64,000 nt of DNA from Artemisia argyi (Eukaryota > Streptophyta > Magnoliopsida > Asterales > Asteraceae), in NCBI GenBank assembly GCA_030686995.1, contig CM060698.1, positions 145,037,106 through 145,101,105 of the forward strand. Reading direction: 5' to 3'. This document shows positions 1 to 11,859 of the stretch, in pieces. The notes below the pieces were generated by a model. That model was not told the origin of the DNA and ran no database searches. It saw only the letters and a list, made by a program, of their open reading frames with translations. The first letter of the stretch is position 1, and each line of letters opens with the position of its first letter. The translations under genes and the position numbers were made by a program.

Positions 1-87
1 GCATGTATGTTTAGATCTTAGTCGAGGATTTATTAGGCTCTGGATTGACCGAACAATTTAGTCAACCAAAATTATACAAGACAATTA

Positions 88-342
88 CTCTTTTCGTCCT
101 ATAATTATAGTTCACTGTTGACTTTCTAAGTCATCGTTTTGCAGCTTTGACCTTATATATTTTTATTTGTGTTATATAATACTTGATACAAATTATACCA
201 ATGGAAAATATATTTAAAACTCAATTCATTCATATATTTTGCATCAAGTAATATATAACACAAATAAAAATGTTTAAGGTTAAAGTTAAAAAATAAAGAC
301 TTCAAAAGTTAACAGTGGATTATAATTATTGGACGGAGAAAA
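88..342. repeat. Stowaway-like MITE
   Basis: An AT-rich inverted-repeat element. The left end CTCTTTTCGTCC and the right end GGACGGAG (reverse complement CTCCGTCC) are near-mirror copies. The homology continues inward: ATAATTATAGTTCACTGTTG on the left matches the complement of the segment near 309-330. TA dinucleotides flank both ends, as expected for Stowaway (Tc1/mariner-derived) elements. The internal TACTTGATGCAAAATATAT motif (reverse strand) recurs at 63918-63945, so the same family is present at both window ends. Exact ends are good to a few bases. Confidence 0.65.
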
Positions 343-902
343 TATCTTTTTTCTTTCTCTAGTTATATTGGTTTTGATGTCTTGTACTTGTAACATGTTT
401 GTTTTATTCAAAAGATGACTTCTCTACTCTTTCTATTTCATTGAGATGTTAATATTTGGTTGTCCAAAATTATTCATGATTGAATCCAGAATTTACATGT
501 GTATGAAGAACACGTGATTTTAAGAAACAAAACATTCGTGCAATTTGATACCTGTTTTACCCCGAAAAATATCGTCTAAAATTCCTTTTTTCACATGTAG
601 TTTACAATAACTCTTTTTACTTTGCTGTAAAGTTATATACAACGGAGATAATCTCATAAAAAGGAGTCACTGCGAAAAAAAGTCGTATCATTAGGTGCAA
701 TAACATATGACTTGTGATGTTTATACACGACAGTTCCTTAGAATGCACGTTTCATAGTCACAAAAACAAATTAACACTGGCACGCAACTGTATCATTATT
801 CGATATGCCATTAATTTGATCATTCGATGCACCAAAAGTATGTTGCATGGTCGATATCTTGTGACTAGTGATCGAGTAGTGACATTCTGTTACACAAATG
901 AT
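343..902. other. Intergenic, upstream of the PQQ-repeat gene
   Basis: An AT-rich stretch with no supported gene. It presumably includes the distal promoter of the gene starting at 949. I see no repeat or long open frame with coding character. Confidence 0.5.
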
Positions 903-910
903 TATAAATA
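903..910 (+). promoter_or_regulatory. TATA box candidate of the PQQ-repeat gene
   Basis: TATAAATA lies about 40 bp upstream of the chosen ATG at 949. This implies a very short 5' leader, or that the TATA match is coincidental. Confidence 0.35.
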
Positions 911-948
911 CACAAACTATCATTGTTGCTCATTGTATCATCTAAAAT

Positions 949-2919
949 ATGTCATTGTATGGGAATCTTGCTAGCGTTATCATCCCAATCTGGCTACTCA
1001 TACTGGTGCAATATGCAGCTACTGATGTAAATTTCACGATGTTGCTAATTTTTATTTTGTTTTAATTTGTTATATAAGGTTCGTAAATTAGTTGTGTGTT
1101 GCTTTTGTTTTGATTTGTTTTGGTATTTTAGTGGGTGAATCATGGAAGAGATATAACAAATGGGAGGTACGCAAGGGACCAATTTATGATCAACCCTTCA
1201 ACGGTTCACAAACTCAAGTTAAGGTGGAAATTCTTAACAGGAGTCGACACAACAGCGACGCCAGCTGTCGCAGATGGAGTGGTGTACTTCCCGGCTTGGA
1301 ATGGATTTTTGTATGCAGTGAATGCTTTCACTGGTGATCTGATATGGAAACAAAATCTTACTCAACTAACTGGCTTGTCTGGAACAGGAGTGATTGTTAA
1401 TGTAACTGTCGCAAGAGCCACTCCAGTTGTTGCACGTGATCTTTTGATTGTAGGAATATATGGACCTGCTGTTTGTATCGCTGTTAGTCGTCTCACAGGT
1501 CAGCTCGTTTGGTCAACTACAATTGATCCTCGTCCTCTCGCTCTCATCACAGCATCCGGAACCATTTATTCCAGGTCAGTTGACTAGAGCAGTCGGTAAA
1601 AGTTCTTCACTGTCGCTAATTAAGCTTAACAATCCCAATTCGTTGCTAAATTCCCATCAGTATGAGATTAGTAGTGATGTGAATATACAAATTTTGGGCT
1701 GATTTCTTTTAGATATTTTGTAGGGGATTTTACGTGGGAATATCATCATTGGAAGAAACACTACCTGCTGGCAAGTGCTGTACGTTTCGAGGAAGCATTG
1801 TGATGCTCGACACTCGATCAGGAGCGATCCAATGGCAGACATACACGGTTCCTGATAATGGTGGTCAGCTCAATGGTTATTCAGGTGGAGCCGTATGGGG
1901 AAGCAGCCCAGCCATCGATGTTTCTAGGAGAACCGTTTATGTGGCAACCGGAAACCTTTACACTGCCCCGCCCGAAGTTTTAGCATGTCAAGAGAAGCAA
2001 AACAATCAAACCACGAAGCCCGATAAACCAGATCAATGTACCGGGCCAGATGTTATGTTTAATTCCATAATTGCTTTGGATGCTATTTCGGGAAAAGTTA
2101 TTTGGTCTCGACAACTAGGAGGTTACGATATTTTCTATTTTGCATGTTTGGTTCCTAATAATCCTGATTGTCCACCTGGACCGAACATTGACGCTGACTT
2201 TGGTGAAGAGCCAATGTTGCTCACGATTACGTCAAACAGAACACAGCGTGATATTGTTGTAGCTGTACAAAAGAGTGGCTTCGCTTGGGCTCTGGATCGC
2301 GACAATGGCGATATTGTTTGGTTCAAAGTAAATACCTTATACCCCAACTTCTTTAGCGAAAAAGTATCATGCCAGTAAAAAATAAAAAATACCTTTAACC
2401 AACAGCATATTTTTTCTTTTTGTGACACTGGTAAACGCTTTTGCATTTGATCTTTTGTAGCTAGCAGGACCAGGAAGCGACGAGGGAGGAGGGATATGGG
2501 GTGCAGCTACAGACGGAAAGAGGGTATACACTAACATAGCCAATGGTGATCCTTTGCCATTCACACTTGCACCATCTAACCAAACCACAACTGCCGGTGG
2601 ATGGGTGGCTTTGGATGCAAACACAGGCCAGATTCTATGGACCACGGCTGACCCAAGCAATGACACACCTCTAGGGCCGGTGTCGCTAACTAGGGGCGTC
2701 ATGTTTGCAGGTTCAGTGTCTTCGAAAGGTCCGTTGTTTGCATTAGATGCCAGAACAGGGAATGTGTTGTGGTCGTATGAGACCGGAGCTACTATATATG
2801 GCGGAGTATCTGCAAGTTATGGGTGTATATATGTTGGCCATGGATATACTGTTGGGCTAGCAAAGTTTCATCCTGATTGGACTCCTGGCAGTTATGTGTT
2901 TGCCTTCTGTATGTTCTAA
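949..2919 (+). CDS. PQQ/beta-propeller repeat protein (polyvinylalcohol dehydrogenase-like)
   Basis: Four exons: 949-1026, 1132-1574, 1724-2327 and 2461-2919. All introns are GT-AG and the joined frame gives about 527 residues, the usual size for plant proteins annotated polyvinylalcohol dehydrogenase-like. Exon 1 encodes a short N-terminus with a hydrophobic signal-like core (SVIIPIWLLILVQYAA), suggesting secretion. Exon 2 opens with WVNHGRD, the usual mature start of the family. Quinoprotein-type blade motifs follow, such as ATPAVADGVVYFPAWNG, TGQLVWSTTID, SGKVIWSRQLGG, AGGWVALDANTGQILW and LFALDARTGNVLWSYETG. Homologous bacterial enzymes oxidise alcohols with PQQ. The plant substrate is unknown and whether the plant protein binds PQQ is not shown. 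AATAAAA-like signals follow near 2937. The short exon 1 is the least certain part. Confidence 0.85.
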
Positions 2920-3600
2920 GACAATGATCAAATCGTAATAAAAAGATAATAATCAGTTATCGTATTTTAGTAATTTTCATATTTTCGCACTTAACACATC
3001 TTATTTTAATTACTTTTCTCTAACGGCAATTATTTTATTAAAAGACTAGCAGGAAGCTAGCCAATTACAAAAGATCAAAGCAATGGAAACTAAAAATCCA
3101 TGCTAACCAAAGACGAACGGCTAGACAATTTGCTCAACAACTCCAAACACCCTGAAGATATACCACCTACAAATGACGCCAAACTAAACACCATAAAACC
3201 ACTTCCAAATAAATCCGTAGGACATCTTAAATGTTTTGGGATATCGAGATATCCAAATCGTAAACGTAATCTGAATTTGAGTTTGAATCACAAGCTTCTG
3301 AATCGTTTTTGTCGTCGGAGGAAGCCTCCATAGTCGTTTATCACGAGTTCACGACCCTACGATACTATTTTTTTATAATCATATCTAAGCATAAAAAAAG
3401 TATAGTAAAAAAATGCTATACATTAAATGAAACGAAAGTCCAAGGTAGGTAACAGTTGCAACAAAATCCCTAAAGTTTCTGTTGTTACCAAACTCTGAAG
3501 TTACCAAACTCTGAATCAGAAGAGACCCAAAGAAACGTGGTTTTGATTTAGTAATGGTCATTGTGAACAATCTGGGAGGTTTTAGCTACATTCCATCTAA
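2920..3600 (-). other. Intergenic; possible LINE 3'-end remnant
   Basis: Just after the PQQ gene lies its 3' UTR (AATAAAAAG at about 2937). On the minus strand, 3340-2985 contains a small acidic Ser/Asp-rich frame (starting MEASSDDKNDSEACDS) followed by a TTTTGTAATTGGCTAGCTT/CCTGCTAG-type stretch ending in TAATAAAATAATTGCCG. This resembles plant L1-type 3' UTRs. There is no reverse transcriptase and no poly-A tail, so the call is weak. Confidence 0.3.
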
Positions 3601-6271
3601 TTAACCATAGTTTCTACTCTTTTCCTTGCTTAACATGTCTTTAACATCATATCCATGGACCTCCATTGAGTAATTTGGAGGTTCGGTGATGAAGCAAGAA
3701 ATCACATCTCTGAGTGTAATAATGCCGATGACATCATTACTATCACCAACAACATATATCCTATGAACTGAATTTGAAGAGAGAGTGCTTATCACTTCAC
3801 CAAGAGTTGACCCAAGTTTGCATGTTATTGGTGACACAACCTTCATGTTCTCTGATGTTGCAGCGATTGTGTTCAAGAAATCTTTAACAGTCAGCTTCCT
3901 GGAACAGAAGGATTAGCAAACATGAATATAGTATAGTAACTGAAAAAATCACCCTTGGCTAATGCGTCTTCTAGAAAAGTAGAGGTGACAAAATAACAGT
4001 TCGGGCAGGTTAGGCAATGGATGATTTTATAGTATGTGTAAAAAAAGGGACAGATTGACACAACCCCCACAAACACCACCTTCTTTTAAATTTTTAAAGT
4101 TCTATTGATAAAACAAATCTGTTATATATGGTTTAAATGCTATGTTACTACAGTGATTTATAGATTTTACATAGATTTACTCATTAAAATGAATACACTT
4201 TGAATGATTTTTTACCCGTTTGACCAGCTCCACAAGTTTACACTTTAAATAATGTTTTAAACTTCACCTATACGCATCAGGGACATAGTACTACCCGAAT
4301 TGAACCCGTATTACCATAAAGAGTCAAAACTGCCACCAAATAAAAATAACGAGGAAATTGTGACACAAGCGAATGTGATATGCAGAGACAAAATTACCTG
4401 AAGTTGGTGAAAAGCTTCTGCTTGAGTAACAAAAATCTGATATCTTTTATGCTCACATTACCCACAATCTTGTTTGTAGGGCCTTCAACAACTGGGAGAC
4501 CTCCGATTTGGTTATCTTTCATTTTCTTAAATGCCTCAAGAATCAGTTCATCGCTTTGACTACTAATAAGCTGATCAAAACAAGAAAGTTTTGAGGGTAA
4601 AAACTCAAGGTTCCAGAAATATAAAAAGTAGCGTCAAAACTTAAAACCAAAACTCTGACCTTATCTTTGGAAACAAACGGAAGTCCTAACTCAGTTATAG
4701 GACGGACAGAGATATTATCAAACCAATCTCTTCCTTTGCATTGTTCAAGACCCTGAACAACTGCAGACTGAGTTATAAAGTTTTTAATCAATGGGTTCCC
4801 GGGTTCTATGACAGGCACATTCCTGAGTCTATATTTGGAAAGCAAAAGTAGAACGCTCAACATAGAACTATCTGTCGAGACTGGAATATAAGGTGCCCAG
4901 CGGTAACTTTTCACAATGGACTTCACCTACAATAAACAACGGAGTGGTTTTTAGTGAATATTGTAGTGCAATGTGTCAGCTGTTTAAAAGTAAACAAACC
5001 TGGGTAGACTTAAAAGGCTCTTCTTGAAGAATAATTTTGTAAAAATCCTCCCCCAATTCGTCAGCTGCGGTAGGAGCATCTTTTCCCATACCTTTTTCAG
5101 CAGCGACACCACCAGCAACGGCAGCACCAACTGCAGCGACTGTTAGTCCAGCTGCAGCAACTGGACCCGTGGCACCTAAAGCTATAGCTCCAAGAGTGGT
5201 TGCAGCACCAGCACCTATTCCTGCGGCGGTTGCTGATGTGGCAGTTATGGCTGCAGCTGCTAAATCTGCAGTTTCCAACACCCACAAAACTATAGTAGAG
5301 TAATCAAGGATTCCCAGGTACCTTTCTTTCCAGTCCATACTGTCATCAGCTTCTGGGTTCGTTACTGGTGCTGATACTATATTGGATTCAGAAAGAATCT
5401 TGACCGCATCGGAAATCGTGGTATCAGCTAGAATTTCAATTACTACAAAGAAAACAAGTTTTCAGTTTAACTACCTTAAAATATGTTTTAGAATTTAGAG
5501 TGCTGATTTTTATGTAGAAGTCATTCCAAAAGTAAAAAAATTTGAGATTGTTGCTATAAGACTTGAATTGAAGATTTTCGACATTGTATCAAGTAACACT
5601 TTGTTTCAAAATATTCTTTTTTTCTTGCTCGGGAAAGGGGTATATTTTTTAATGGAAAGGGCACTGCACACTCAAGTTTGAAATACTTCCTCTGTTGCCA
5701 AACATGTACATACATTTACAACTACAATAAAAAAGTGACTATTGCATCAAACACTAAACTATGACAACGTACACTACACTGAAAAAACTTATATCAACAT
5801 TAAACGAACTGAATAACATATAAGTAAGATGCATATGATGAACACTTTCCGTGTTTACAAAAATTAGATTTTGGCCATATGATAGAAAAAAATTGCATTA
5901 CTCCATAGTAAAACAAAACTACTCAGTCAAGGAACACAAATAGGATTAATCGCGGCTCATGGCAACCCAACCATTAAATACTCTATTTAGTTAATCTAGA
6001 TGGAAATTCAAATATAGTCTAGACAAGATAACAAAAGATTGATTGTTAAAAACAATGTGAAAGCATGGATAAATATACCTTTGCCCCTAGGAACTTGAGG
6101 GAAGGAGGAAACAGGAATTCGTGTAAAAGCCGCAGTTAATTTCTCCTGTAAAGAAGGAGACAATTTCTTTCTGCTTTGAACCATGTCAAAATATGCATCA
6201 TATTCTGTTACATCTGATTTCTCACCCTCCTCCTTTTCTTTTGATTTTGCTTCGCTTTTCGCATCTGCCAT
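3601..6271 (-). CDS. KING1: SnRK1 regulatory subunit gamma-type, CBS-domain protein
   Basis: Five exons on the minus strand: 6271-6079, 5442-5000, 4926-4660, 4570-4398 and 3898-3601. All junctions are GT-AG with matching phases; the product is about 457 aa. It follows the plant KING1 (SNF1-related kinase gamma-1) pattern throughout. There is an acidic/Lys-rich N-terminus, then QSRKKLSPSLQEKL and FTRIPVSSFPQVPRGK, then WKERYLGILDYSTIVLWVLE. A long Ala/Gly-rich segment follows (about residues 120-190) ending GKDAPTAADELG. The CBS-type blocks come next: LLLLSKYRLRNVPVIEPG, LEQCKGRDWFD, QIGGLPVVEG, SVHRIYVVGD and VIGIITLRDVISCF. Known role: gamma-like partner of the SnRK1 energy-sensing kinase in nucleus and cytosol. 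A copia retrotransposon starts 391 bp upstream in the same orientation. The ATG is chosen from homology; the N-terminus is variable in this family. Confidence 0.9.
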
Positions 6272-6661
6272 GTATACTCCTCACAATTTTGTGCAATGTA
6301 TTATCCTACCAAAATCATACACACCTAATATTTTTATTCACATATATATGTATATATATTTGGATTTACTTAGAGATAGAAAGTAAACGAGCAACAAGCT
6401 GCGCCGCTAGCCCTTTTCGATCAACAACCACTAATATTTCATTCTTTTTAAAATAAAACATAACGTTCATGATCACCAAAAGAAATACAAATAAATGGTT
6501 AGAATTATTACCTGGTGTTGTTTACGTATTGAAGATGATTTTATTGTACTGGATCTTGAAACACAGGATGAAAAAGATGATAATAATATCTGAAACAGAG
6601 GATGAAAATGAAAAATGAGGAAAGGTTTGTTGGTGATTTGTTTTTGTTCATATGCCACGTG
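6272..6661 (-). promoter_or_regulatory. 5' region of the KING1-like gene, truncated by an LTR element
   Basis: 390 bp between the start codon and the copia insertion. It must hold the 5' UTR, possibly with a leader intron, and the proximal native promoter. I see no clear TATA box. The last five bases, ACGTG at 6657-6661, are the target-site copy of the retrotransposon. Confidence 0.4.
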
Positions 6662-7315
6662 TGTTGGTTGTTATTAGTAAACGGTTCATATTAGGGTTAA
6701 GATAATCAATAAAGGTACCGGATATTCACTTGAAATCGAGGTATCACTTTCCAATAGAAATTATTCGACCCTATGCCTGGGTTACACGAATATCTTTATG
6801 GGATAAGACCAAGTGAAGTTTTTGTTTTATGCACAAATCAAGAACCAGATGCGTATTTAGTGTTTAGGGTTTGTATCCTTATCATACATGCAAATCAGTT
6901 ATGACCTCTATTTATAATAGAGTTTACTCAAACCATAGCCTATGAAATTATGTATAATTAACGACCCATTAATTATATCATAATATTTTCCATAATAGTA
7001 GGAATCAGTGGTTAACAGTGGAAACAATAACACTAGCAGTGGTAATGTTAACACTAGCAGTGGTAAAATATCACTTGCAGTGGAAACTGTCAGTGGTAAA
7101 ATAACACTTGCAGTGGAAACTGTCAGTGGTAAAATAACACTTGCAGTGGAAACTGACAGCAGTATCCACAGTCAATAGAATCATACTATCAACAGAAACA
7201 ATACATAACCACTCTTGAGTCAGGGGATTCAGTGACCAAATAGGTGTACACTCCGTACCTCCAAACCCATTACCAGGTGTGAATTAATCCCTCAAGTGCA
7301 CTAAATTTTCCAACA
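6662..7315 (-). repeat. 3' LTR of the first copia element
   Basis: Near-identical to 11860-12515. Inside, at about 7020-7150, lies a short tandem array of a roughly 34-bp unit (CAGTGGTAAAATAACACTTG followed by CAGTGGAAACTGT). Because the element reads on the minus strand, this LTR is the copy nearest the KING1-like gene. Confidence 0.95.
6909..6916 (-). promoter_or_regulatory. LTR TATA box facing the KING1-like gene
   Basis: The minus strand reads TATAAATA within CTATTATAAATAGAGG in the LTR. The same motif is present in the other LTR at about 12108-12116, where it would start the element's own transcript. In this copy, read-out would proceed towards 6271, the start codon of the SnRK1-gamma gene, about 640 bp away. 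Confidence 0.5.
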
Positions 7316-7845
7316 ATCCTCCCCAAATTTAGTTCACTTCCTTTGCATGAAATAATAAACATAAAACAAAACAAATGCATAAATGAAAATATCTTGAAGA
7401 TTGAATTTCCATCTTAGTACATATACGTTCAAATATTCGAGAATTAGGGTGTTCTAAGAATTGAACCCTTCAACCCATTTGAATACCTGAAGATAAATAC
7501 ACACAAGTTTTCAAACACTTAAATACTCATGACACTATACAAGCCATGTGTCCATATCCAATTCATAAATGTTGTAAAAGCTAAAAGTCCAAAGCTTCCT
7601 GAAGTGGCAAAACTTCAACATTTACATAGGTGGTTCATCTTTAATTCTTGCTCCTGCTTAGCACTTTTTCAAAGAAAATTAACCATTAAGAAGTGAAGAC
7701 TTCATCCTCCTTTCAGCAGGTAACAAGCACAACCTTGGGATGTTTGTGAAACATGTGCTTCAGTCCACTAAATGATCAGCTTTCCACATTGAACTCAGCT
7801 TCCAAGTTTCCTTAGAAGGGAGTTGGGTATCCTTGCATTCAGTGA

Positions 7846-10800
7846 CTAAGTTGGACTTAAACCCATCCCTTTAGCAGACTTCAAAACCAAGTCTCTAGCC
7901 AAACCCTTCGTCAAGTGATCAGCTAAATTTTGTTGAGATTTAACAAACACTATAGATACCAACCCATTCATGATAAGCTCACGAATCATGCTATGCCTAA
8001 CACCTAAGTGTCTAGACTTCCCATTGTACATCTGGCTATAAGCCTTTGCCAATGTAGCAGCACTATCACAACGGATAGAAATAGGTGCTATAGGTTTAGA
8101 CCACAATGGAATCTCAAGAAGCAAGTTTTTCAACCATTCAACTTCTTTGCCAGCAGCAGCTAAAGCTACAAATTCAGATTCCATGGTTGAACTGGTAATG
8201 CAAGTTTGTTTCTTGGATGCCCAAGAAATTGCACCTCCACCAAGTAGGAATACCCAGCCACTTGTAGACGAATTGTCTTCAGTGTTACTGATCCAACTTG
8301 CATCAGTATATCCTTCTAATACTGAAGGATAACCAGTATATGAGAGACTATAATCCATAGTTCTCTTCAAATACTTAAAGACCCTCTGAATTGCTTGCCA
8401 ATGATGAGCACTAGGATTACTAGTATACCTGCTCAGTTTACCCACAACAAAAGCAATATCAGGTCTTGTACACGTCATGGCATACATCAAGCAGCCAATC
8501 ACCTTAGAATACTCAAGTTGAGATACAGCTTTGCCAGTATTAGGCATTAGCTTCTCACTTGTATCCATAGGAGTACTCACTGGAGTACAATCAAAGTAAT
8601 TAAATTTCTTTAACACCTTCTCAATGTAATGAGACTGAGAGATAGAAATTTTGTTACTTTCATGTTTAATCCTTATGCCAAGGATAACATCTGCCTCCCC
8701 CATATCCTTCATGGAGAACTTTGATGACAAAAATTCTTTTGTAAGATCAACTTGATTTTGGTCAGTGCCAAAGATCAACATGTCATCAACATATAGACAA
8801 ATGATGACTCCTTTACCAGATTCATCAAATTTGCTATATACACATTTGTCAGCTTGATTAAGTAAATAACCACTAGACAAAACCACTTCATCAAACTTTT
8901 GATGCCATTGCTTAGGTGCCTGTTTTAGTCCATAAAGAGACTTAATCAGTTTACACACCTTGTTTTCATTGCCAGGCATGATGAAGCCCTGAGGTTGGTT
9001 CATGTAAACCTCCTCATCTAAATCACCATTCAAGAAAGCTGTCTTCACATCCATCTGATGAATAATCAGATTGTGAATTGATGCCAAAGCAATTAGCAAT
9101 CTTATGGTACTGATACGTGCCACTGGAGCATAAGTATCAAAGTAGTCTATTCCTGACTTTTGTTTAAAGCCTTGAATAACTAATCTTGCCTTGAACTTTT
9201 CAACAGTTCCATCTACCTTCATTTTCTTTTTGAAAATCCATTTGCTACCTAAAGGTTTGCAACCAGGTGGTAGATCAGTCAACACATAAGTGTTATTGCC
9301 CATGATAGAGTCCATCTCATCATTAATTGCTTCTTTCCAGAAAGCAACATCCTGAGACTTCATTGCTTCTTCAAATGTTTTGGGATCATCCTCCACAATG
9401 AAGCAATAAGAGTATTGGTCAGAGACCTCACTCCTTGTACCTTCAATTAAGTATAATTGAAACTCAGGTCCAAATGATTTTGGAATCCTCACCCTATTGC
9501 TCCTTCTGAGCTCAGGTTCAGGTTGTTGTTCCACAACCTCAGCAGGAACCTCTGAAACACCATTGTCATTGGTTCCATTTGGAATCCTTTGACTTGGTCT
9601 AGGGATAGATGAGAATCTGTTCTCATCAAATAGTGCATCCCTTGATTCAATTATTGAGTTAATTGAAACAGACTCATTAGGTTCTATAACATAAAACCTA
9701 TATGCCTTGGAATGCTCAGCATATCCAACAAAGATGCATTCAATGCCTCTTTCACCCAAAGTTTTCTGCTTTGGATCAGGGAGTCTTACAACAGCCCTAC
9801 AACCCCATATCCTAAGATAATTAAGGTTAGGTTTCTTTTTAGTCCAAAGTTCATAAGGGGTAACTTTGTTCCTTTTGTTGGGAACTCTATTTAATAAATA
9901 GCAAGCTATTAACATAGCTTCACCCCAGAACCCTTGACTCAGCCCAGAATAGGACAACATGGAATTAACCATCTCCTTCAACACCCTGTTTTTCCTTTCA
10001 GAAATACCATTTTGCTGAGGAGTATAAGGGGCAGTCGTTTCATGGATTATACCAACAGACTGAAAATACAGAGTATCCATGTACTCACCTCCCCTATCAG
10101 TCCTTAATCTTTTGATCAGGGAACTTTGTTGTAATTCAACTTCAGTTTTAAATACTTTAAATTTATCCAATGCTTCATCTTTAGAATATAATAAATAAAC
10201 ATGACAAAACCTAGAAGCATCATCAATAAAAGTCACAAAGTATTTCTTATTCACCAAAGAGGGAGTAGCATGTAAATCACAAAGATCACTGTGAATTAAC
10301 TCCAAAACTTTAGTTTCACGTTTTACTCCTTGAAAAGGTTTCTTAGTTATCTTGTTCAACATACAAGTTTTACACTTATCAGTGTTCATATCAAAAGCTG
10401 GTATTAACCCATCCTTAGACATATCTTGCATTCTTTTAAAATGTACATGGCCAAGTCTTGCATGCCATAGGTTTGAATCATTAAGTTTAGATGTAGATAT
10501 AAAAGCAGAATCAATATTATCATGAAAAATATTAAGTCTGAACATTTGATTACATAAATAACCAAAACCAATAAACACACCATTTTTAGATAAAACAAAC
10601 TTGTCAGATTCAATAACCTGTTTATAACCACAATTATTCAAAACACTACTAGAAACCAAATTCTTTCTAATATCAGGAACATGTAAAACATTAAATAAAG
10701 AAACAATCTTTCCAGAACTAAACTTCAACTCAACACATCCTTTTCCATGCACCAGGGCAGTTGACTCGTTTCCCATGTGAAGAATAGAACCATCATTCAT

Positions 10801-11832
10801 TGACTTGTAGGTCTTGAACCAACTTCTATCTTTACACACATGAATTGTTGCTCCAGAGTCAACCCACCACGCAACATCATCATCCTGCACAAAGTAAATA
10901 TCAGATATATGTGTAACATAATAAATCTTAAAAGACTTATTAAACACATTCTGACCTTTCAGAGAATTGGTGTTACCATTCCCTCCACTTGTGCCTGATC
11001 TATTGGATTTGTTTCCAACTTTACCACCCTTGCAATCTTTCCTGAAGTGTCCAGGTTTCCCACACTTCCAACAAGTCACCTTAGGTTTCTTGTTAAGATC
11101 AGATTTGGTGTTATCTTGATGCTTACGCTTGCCCTTGTTGTCATTGTACTTGGTGGAGTTGTTATGCTCCACCATATTGACAACTGATGGACCAGTAGCA
11201 GTGCTACTCTTTGGCTTGTCAATGTCTTGAGCTTTGAGTGAATCCTCAATGCGCAAGTGACTGCCCAACTCAACAAGAGTTAACTCCTCCTTCTTATGCT
11301 TAAGCATATGCTTAAACTCTTTCCAAGGGGGAGGTAGTTTATCGATGATACAAGAGACTGAAATAGCCTCATCCATGTTCATCTTGTGTTGTGTGAATCG
11401 ATCAAGTATACTAAGAAGTTCATTGTATTGTTCCATGACAGGTCTAGAATCAACCATTTTGTAATTGTTAAAATTACTTACAAGGAACTTCTTACTTGAT
11501 GCATCCTCAGCCATATACTTGGCTTCTAAGGAATCCCATAGTTCTTGAGAAGTTTCAACATTCTGATAAATATCAAATAGAGAATCAGACATACCATTGA
11601 GAATTAAACCTCTGCATATGTAGTCATCATTCTCCCACTTGCTCCTTGCCCTCATCTGATCCATAGTAGCATCATCTCCATGATCTTCTGGAATCTCAGT
11701 CGTGAGAACATACACCACATTCATACTTGACAATAAGAAGTGCATCTTCTTTTGCCACCTTCTGAAATCAACACCTTCAAACTTTTCCAACTTGGAAAAG
11801 TTAGCAGCCATTTGTCTCATAGCAGCAGCCAT
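7846..11832 (-). CDS. Copia gag-pol polyprotein, intact
   Basis: A 1328-residue uninterrupted frame. Order along the protein: gag of the UBN2 type (about 20-200); CCHC zinc knuckle CWKCGKPGHFRKDC at 254-267; protease with WWVDSGATIHVC around 322-333; GAG-pre-integrase HARLGHVHFKRM with a following Cys pair; integrase core with HSDLCD, TDRGGEY and YTPQQNGISERKNR; reverse transcriptase with [43 protein letters not shown] and LYVDDMLIFG; RNase H with YTDASW, SSTMESEFVALA and KSRHLGVRHSMIRE. Integrase lies before RT, which defines copia. No internal stop or frameshift is seen, so it may encode active enzymes. It starts 27 bp inside the 5' LTR. Confidence 0.95.
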   Translation of the reverse strand: MAAAMRQMAANFSKLEKFEGVDFRRWQKKMHFLLSSMNVVYVLTTEIPEDHGDDATMDQMRARSKWENDDYICRGLILNGMSDSLFDIYQNVETSQELWDSLEAKYMAEDASSKKFLVSNFNNYKMVDSRPVMEQYNELLSILDRFTQHKMNMDEAISVSCIIDKLPPPWKEFKHMLKHKKEELTLVELGSHLRIEDSLKAQDIDKPKSSTATGPSVVNMVEHNNSTKYNDNKGKRKHQDNTKSDLNKKPKVTCWKCGKPGHFRKDCKGGKVGNKSNRSGTSGGNGNTNSLKGQNVFNKSFKIYYVTHISDIYFVQDDDVAWWVDSGATIHVCKDRSWFKTYKSMNDGSILHMGNESTALVHGKGCVELKFSSGKIVSLFNVLHVPDIRKNLVSSSVLNNCGYKQVIESDKFVLSKNGVFIGFGYLCNQMFRLNIFHDNIDSAFISTSKLNDSNLWHARLGHVHFKRMQDMSKDGLIPAFDMNTDKCKTCMLNKITKKPFQGVKRETKVLELIHSDLCDLHATPSLVNKKYFVTFIDDASRFCHVYLLYSKDEALDKFKVFKTEVELQQSSLIKRLRTDRGGEYMDTLYFQSVGIIHETTAPYTPQQNGISERKNRVLKEMVNSMLSYSGLSQGFWGEAMLIACYLLNRVPNKRNKVTPYELWTKKKPNLNYLRIWGCRAVVRLPDPKQKTLGERGIECIFVGYAEHSKAYRFYVIEPNESVSINSIIESRDALFDENRFSSIPRPSQRIPNGTNDNGVSEVPAEVVEQQPEPELRRSNRVRIPKSFGPEFQLYLIEGTRSEVSDQYSYCFIVEDDPKTFEEAMKSQDVAFWKEAINDEMDSIMGNNTYVLTDLPPGCKPLGSKWIFKKKMKVDGTVEKFKARLVIQGFKQKSGIDYFDTYAPVARISTIRLLIALASIHNLIIHQMDVKTAFLNGDLDEEVYMNQPQGFIMPGNENKVCKLIKSLYGLKQAPKQWHQKFDEVVLSSGYLLNQADKCVYSKFDESGKGVIICLYVDDMLIFGTDQNQVDLTKEFLSSKFSMKDMGEADVILGIRIKHESNKISISQSHYIEKVLKKFNYFDCTPVSTPMDTSEKLMPNTGKAVSQLEYSKVIGCLMYAMTCTRPDIAFVVGKLSRYTSNPSAHHWQAIQRVFKYLKRTMDYSLSYTGYPSVLEGYTDASWISNTEDNSSTSGWVFLLGGGAISWASKKQTCITSSTMESEFVALAAAGKEVEWLKNLLLEIPLWSKPIAPISIRCDSAATLAKAYSQMYNGKSRHLGVRHSMIRELIMNGLVSIVFVKSQQNLADHLTKGLARDLVLKSAKGMGLSPT

Positions 11833-11859
11833 TGATTATCACTAATAGTTTCTATTGAT

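Noticed and set aside
5097..5285. Minus-strand Cys/Ser/Trp-rich frame
   Set aside because: Out-of-frame shadow of the Ala/Gly-rich segment of the KING1-like exon 2.
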